64,000 nucleotides of DNA from contig NZ_JQCA01000072.1 of NCBI RefSeq assembly GCF_001437125.1, forward strand, positions 22,794-86,793, given 5' to 3'. The DNA comes from Levilactobacillus paucivorans (lineage in GTDB: Bacteria > Bacillota > Bacilli > Lactobacillales > Lactobacillaceae). Under the pieces are notes generated by a model. It was given only the letters and a program-made list of their open reading frames with translations. It ran no database searches and was not told the DNA's origin. Made by a program: the position numbers and the translations under genes. This document shows, piece by piece, positions 61,137-64,000 of the stretch; the stretch's first letter is position 1, and each line of letters opens with the position of its first letter.

Positions 61137-61901
61137 ATGAAATTTATTTCTTGGAACGTCAATGGTCTTCGGGCCATCGTGAAAAAAGGATTTGTTGAGA
61201 CATTTAACGAACTAGATGCCGATTTCTTTGGAATTCAGGAAACCAAGCTACAGGCCGGTCAGATCGACCTCGACCTTCCCGGTTATTACCAATATTGGAA
61301 CTATGCCGAACGGAAGGGCTACTCCGGAACCGCGCTCTTTACCAAGCACAAGCCACTCAACGTGATCTACGGGATCAACGCGCCCGACTTCGATCATGAG
61401 GGTCGAACCATCACACTGGAGTATCCGGATTTTTATGTTCTCACTTGTTATACACCAAATTCTGGTAGTGGTCTCAAGCGTCTAGACTTCCGTATGGGTT
61501 GGGAAGAAGCGTTCCTGGCCTTTATTCAAAGTCTCGATGCCAAGAAACCCATCATCTTCTGTGGTGACCTGAACGTTGCCCACGCTGAGATTGACCTCAA
61601 GAATCCCAAGTCAAATCATCACAATGCCGGATTTACCGACGACGAACGTGAAAAGATGACGGCACTACTTGGGACGGGCTACACCGATACTTTCCGTTAT
61701 TTCAATCCGGAAGCTACCGGTCGTTACTCTTGGTGGAGCTACCGGTTCCACGCCCGCGACAACAATGCCGGCTGGCGGATTGACTACTTCATCACCAGCA
61801 ATCGCTTGCAGGATCAATTGAAAGACGCTAAAATACTAGACCAAGTCATGGGTTCCGACCATTGTCCGGTGGAACTCGATGTGGACGGTTTAACCGTCTA
61901 A
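61137..61901 (+). CDS. exoA: Exodeoxyribonuclease III / AP endonuclease
   Basis: Base-excision repair nuclease of the Xth family. 254 residues with FISWNVNGLRAIVKKG, the metal-binding IQETKL, the FCGDLNVAH motif, and a final GSDHCPVELDV. GGAGGTG precedes the ATG and a TATACT box lies near 61105. 17 bases before the next nuclease gene. Confidence 0.96.
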   Translation: MKFISWNVNGLRAIVKKGFVETFNELDADFFGIQETKLQAGQIDLDLPGYYQYWNYAERKGYSGTALFTKHKPLNVIYGINAPDFDHEGRTITLEYPDFYVLTCYTPNSGSGLKRLDFRMGWEEAFLAFIQSLDAKKPIIFCGDLNVAHAEIDLKNPKSNHHNAGFTDDEREKMTALLGTGYTDTFRYFNPEATGRYSWWSYRFHARDNNAGWRIDYFITSNRLQDQLKDAKILDQVMGSDHCPVELDVDGLTV

Positions 61902-61918
61902 GAAAGGAAGATGTCCTC

Positions 61919-62455
61919 TTGAACTTTGTCGCAATGGATTTTGAAACCGCCAGTGGTAAACGCTACAGCGCCTGTTCCCTCGCTCTGACCATCGTCCGTA
62001 ACAGTCAGGTTGTCGATGAATTTTATACCTTGATCAAACCCGACACGGATTTCTTCTGGCGCAACGTCCAAATTCATGGGATTCATGAACGCGACGTGGC
62101 CAATGCCCCGGCATTTCCAGAAGTTTGGGAACACATCTCTCCCCTATTCCAGCGCGATCGCTTAGTCATCGCCCATAACGCCCCATTCGACAACGGGGTG
62201 TTGCGGAGCACGTTGGAACACTACAACCTGCCAACGGCGCGGTACTTGACACTGGATACCGTGAAGACCAGTCGTAAGTTTTTCCCCGAGTTTCCTAATC
62301 ATAAATTAAACACGGTTTGTGACGAACTCGATATCGACCTACACCACCATCACAACGCGCTCGACGACAGCCTGGCCTGCGCTAACATTCTGTTGTACGA
62401 AGCTAATCACTTCGGCACGCAGCCCTTGAAAAAGTTTGTGACTGTGAATGCGTAG
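61919..62455 (+). CDS. DnaQ-like 3'-5' exonuclease
   Basis: 178 residues of the DEDDh family related to the DNA polymerase III epsilon subunit: ExoI motif AMDFETASG, ExoII VIAHNAPFDNG, and ExoIII HNALDDSLACA with catalytic His and Asp. The start is TTG at 61919 after AAAGGAAG, giving MNFVAMDFETASGKRYS; the first ATG five codons later lacks a site. Co-oriented with exoA, suggesting a repair or turnover role. Confidence 0.9.
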   Translation: MNFVAMDFETASGKRYSACSLALTIVRNSQVVDEFYTLIKPDTDFFWRNVQIHGIHERDVANAPAFPEVWEHISPLFQRDRLVIAHNAPFDNGVLRSTLEHYNLPTARYLTLDTVKTSRKFFPEFPNHKLNTVCDELDIDLHHHHNALDDSLACANILLYEANHFGTQPLKKFVTVNA

Positions 62456-62469
62456 TCTGCTGTAAAGTG

Positions 62470-62659
62470 GTCGCCTGCGGCTGCCAGGGATTACGCCTGC
62501 TGTGGGGACGCTTTAGCCTTTTGGGCTTCTCGCTCGATTTGAAGCCTCGCCAAGAGCGCGAGTCTTCAAATTCGCCCGTGATGTAAGGCCGAGAAAAATC
62601 ACTCGGTCTAACATCACCGCCACGGCTGGCTCCATCCCTGGCCTCCTCTGGCTAGGATC
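62470..62659. repeat. Structured dispersed repeat, copy 2
   Basis: Second copy of the element at 57341-57527, same orientation. The long-range stem here is extended to nine pairs (GCCAGGGAT 62483-62491 with ATCCCTGGC 62634-62642), where copy 1 has seven. The arm after TTTGAAG differs in sequence yet can still pair (CTCGC with GCGAG). Follows the exonuclease gene by 15 bases. Confidence 0.8.
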
Positions 62660-62692
62660 GCGTTTTACAACAACGTTATAATCAATAACAAT

Positions 62693-62743
62693 AAAATCGG
62701 TAAGTCCTACTCAGCATGTGCTACGTAGGACTTACCGATTTTT
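62693..62743. terminator. Bidirectional terminator after repeat copy 2
   Basis: A perfect 18-bp stem starting AAAATCGGTAAGTCCTAC, loop TCAGCATGTGCTAC, flanked by A-rich and T-rich runs. It can end the exoA-exonuclease transcript together with the repeat. Confidence 0.88.
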
Positions 62744-62759
62744 CATTTAATCAGAATCT

Positions 62760-62792
62760 AAAAAAAGTGCCGCCAACCGCAGTCGGCAACAC
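62760..62792 (-). terminator. Terminator of tsaE-GNAT
   Basis: GTGTTGCCGAC pairs with TTGGCGGCAC around TGCGG on the minus strand, followed by TTTTTT. Confidence 0.85.
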
Positions 62793-62801
62793 TCATTTCA
62801 G

Positions 62802-63335
62802 TTATTCAAGTTTGTTCTCCGAAGTCATTCCTAAACGGTAGACCATTTCAATGGCTTCAACGCATTCGCCATCGTCATCGGTGACCGTCGTGGGCGGTGT
62901 CGCCGTCTTAGTAAAGCCCATTTTCTCGTAAAGCTTCATCGCGGGTACGTTGCGGGTCTGGACAATGAGACCAATGGCTTGTAAGGCACTGGCGGTTTCC
63001 GCCCAATACAGGGCCTCGTCAACCAAGGCCGTCCCGATCCCCAGATGCCAATAGGCTTTCTCAACGGCAATCCCCAGTTCGCCAACATTCCCCTGTGGCG
63101 TGGGCGAAACAGACAAGACACCCAAGAGCTGGTCACCCAGACTGGCCACTAACAACAGGTGCCGTGGGCTGTCCTTGATCTGTTCCAGCTGGTCTGCTTC
63201 CTGCGCGGCACTGATGGGATCGTCAGCATCGGCCAAACTAAAGGTGTCGCTTTCTTGTTGTAGCCGGCCCAATAATCCTAACAGGTTGGGGGCATCCGCG
63301 GCATTGGGCATGCGAATCAAAACATCCTCACTCAT
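62802..63335 (-). CDS. GNAT family N-acetyltransferase
   Basis: 177 residues with the acetyl-CoA motif YWHLGIGTALVDEAL and a late GFTKTATP segment. Start ATG 63335 overlaps the end of tsaE by 8 bases. Genes for RimI-type enzymes often neighbour tsa genes, but this one resembles general-purpose GNATs (AIGLIVQTRNVPAMKLYEKMGF), so the substrate is open. Confidence 0.88.
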   Translation of the reverse strand: MSEDVLIRMPNAADAPNLLGLLGRLQQESDTFSLADADDPISAAQEADQLEQIKDSPRHLLLVASLGDQLLGVLSVSPTPQGNVGELGIAVEKAYWHLGIGTALVDEALYWAETASALQAIGLIVQTRNVPAMKLYEKMGFTKTATPPTTVTDDDGECVEAIEMVYRLGMTSENKLE

Positions 63336-63804
63336 GGTTAGCACCTGCCAACTGTTCGACCAGCTGGGTAAAGTGTTCTCCCCGTGGATCGAAACGCAGC
63401 GTCCGTTGATTTTCACCAGCGTCATCGTCGCGCTTGAAGATAATCCGCAGATAGTTTTCTGGCAATTCATCAGCGATGAATTTGGACCATTCCACCACGT
63501 TGACCCCATCACCATTGAAGTATTCGTCGAGGCCCAATTCATCCCCACTGCCATCTTCCAGACGATAAACATCCATATGGTAGAGTGGAATTCGACCCCC
63601 TTGGTACTCGCGAATAATGGTAAACGTTGGGCTCTTCACGTTACGCGTAATGCTTAAACCCGCGGCTAATCCTTTGGTAAATGTCGTTTTACCAGCACCG
63701 AGATCGCCATCCAATAAAATCACGTCCCGCGGCCGAAGTTCTGGTGCTAACTGTTTTCCCAGCGCCATCGTGGCTTCGGGACTCTTGACCGTGACAGTAA
63801 ACAT
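63328..63804 (-). CDS. tsaE: tRNA t6A biosynthesis ATPase TsaE
   Basis: 158 residues. Walker A DGDLGAGKTTFTKGLAAGL near 33-50, the SPTF motif (VKSPTFTIIREY), and MDVYRLEDGSGDELGLDEYF. TsaE drives turnover of the TsaD-TsaB complex that transfers the threonylcarbamoyl group to A37 of tRNA, acting after the Sua5 enzyme encoded at 3 kb. AAAGGGGAACG precedes the ATG. Confidence 0.95.
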   Translation of the reverse strand: MFTVTVKSPEATMALGKQLAPELRPRDVILLDGDLGAGKTTFTKGLAAGLSITRNVKSPTFTIIREYQGGRIPLYHMDVYRLEDGSGDELGLDEYFNGDGVNVVEWSKFIADELPENYLRIIFKRDDDAGENQRTLRFDPRGEHFTQLVEQLAGANHE

Positions 63805-63879
63805 TGTTCGTTCCCCTTTATCTAAAAAATCTCATCGGTAACTGCCGTAACAGCCACCGATCACTAAAACTCACCGCTA

Positions 63880-63918
63880 TAAATAATACCCGGACTGCTA
63901 GTAAATAGCAATCCGGGC
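63880..63918 (-). terminator. Terminator of a gene beyond the right edge
   Basis: CCCGGATTGCTA pairs with TAGCAGTCCGGG around TTTAC on the minus strand, followed by TATTATTTAT. The last 80 bases of the window also hold a 9-bp palindrome (GTAATCAAG/CTTGATTAC, 63971-63995) but no identifiable gene end. Confidence 0.65.
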
Positions 63919-64000
63919 ACTCTTAGTTTGATTTAAGTTTAAAATTTTGGTTCTAAAATAACTGTTGTTGGTAATCAAGATTATTTCTTGATTACTAACA

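Noticed and set aside
1..64000. CRISPR arrays, prophage blocks, rRNA operons, replication origin
   Set aside because: No regularly spaced repeats, phage structural genes, rRNA sequence or DnaA-box cluster were noticed on reading.

Overview
The window is a chromosomal segment of a low-to-mid GC Gram-positive bacterium, almost certainly a member of the Lactobacillaceae. The evidence is the gene order atpB-(upp-glyA-sua5-prmC-prfA-tdk), MurT/GatD, the cdaA-cdaR-glmM-glmS block, Lactobacillus-type families (YfhO, DUF1361, DUF1304, DUF5067-like lipoprotein, NEAT proteins with LPXTG), and a tmRNA whose tag reads AKNNNNSYALAA. A Levilactobacillus- or Lactiplantibacillus-like genome fits; the genus cannot be fixed from the sequence alone.

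Layout. 1-6.5 kb (minus): start of atpB with a 40-codon membrane ORF where atpI would sit, then upp, glyA, sua5, prmC, prfA, tdk. 6.7-8.8 kb (plus): murT-gatD, for amidation of lipid II glutamate. 8.9-13.6 kb (minus): a beta-lactamase-fold serine hydrolase and a heterodimeric ABC exporter. 13.7-16.5 kb: small proteins and a divergent GGDEF/EAL pair (cyclic di-GMP). 16.7-17.6 kb: a DUF1648 protein, tRNA-Gln(CUG) and tRNA-Glu(CUC). 17.7-27 kb (minus): YfhO, pgi, a GRP-family sugar transporter, an RlmI-like methyltransferase and a two-component system with a structured leader. 27.2-31.8 kb: ssrA followed by a small accessory patch (AT-rich secreted protein, an IS30-family element, an Fst-type toxin with its antitoxin RNA), then a NimA-like protein, an NlpC/P60 protein and a membrane-anchored protein. 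31.8-37 kb: fumC, an AP2-type DNA-binding protein, several genes under 60 codons, a candidate small RNA, OsmC and MarR.

37-43.3 kb (plus): a lipoprotein, LicD, and a polyphosphate operon (HD-fused ppx, ppk, ppx). 43.4-46.2 kb (minus): three NEAT-type surface proteins. 46.7 kb: a candidate small RNA with a consensus promoter and a perfect cre site. 47-53 kb (minus): TagH, a glucosaminidase autolysin, nagB, a 40-aa basic protein and glmS; nagB and glmS share NagR/DasR-type operators. 53-56.3 kb (minus): glmM, cdaR, cdaA. 56.6-64 kb: DUF1361, CPA1 antiporter, murB, exoA, a DnaQ-like exonuclease, GNAT and tsaE, with two copies of a structured ~190-bp repeat.

How it fits together. Much of the window serves the cell envelope. 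GlmS, GlmM and NagB set hexosamine flux; MurB and MurT/GatD act on peptidoglycan precursors; TagH and LicD suggest wall-polymer export and decoration; the glucosaminidase and NlpC/P60 protein remodel the wall. CdaA/CdaR supply cyclic di-AMP, and a separate GGDEF/EAL pair suggests cyclic di-GMP. The least ordinary features are the Fst toxin-antitoxin locus split by an IS30 element, the CcpA-linked small RNA, the duplicated structured element, the short transcript near 34.9 kb, and the NEAT cluster that lacks most canonical heme-ligand tyrosines.
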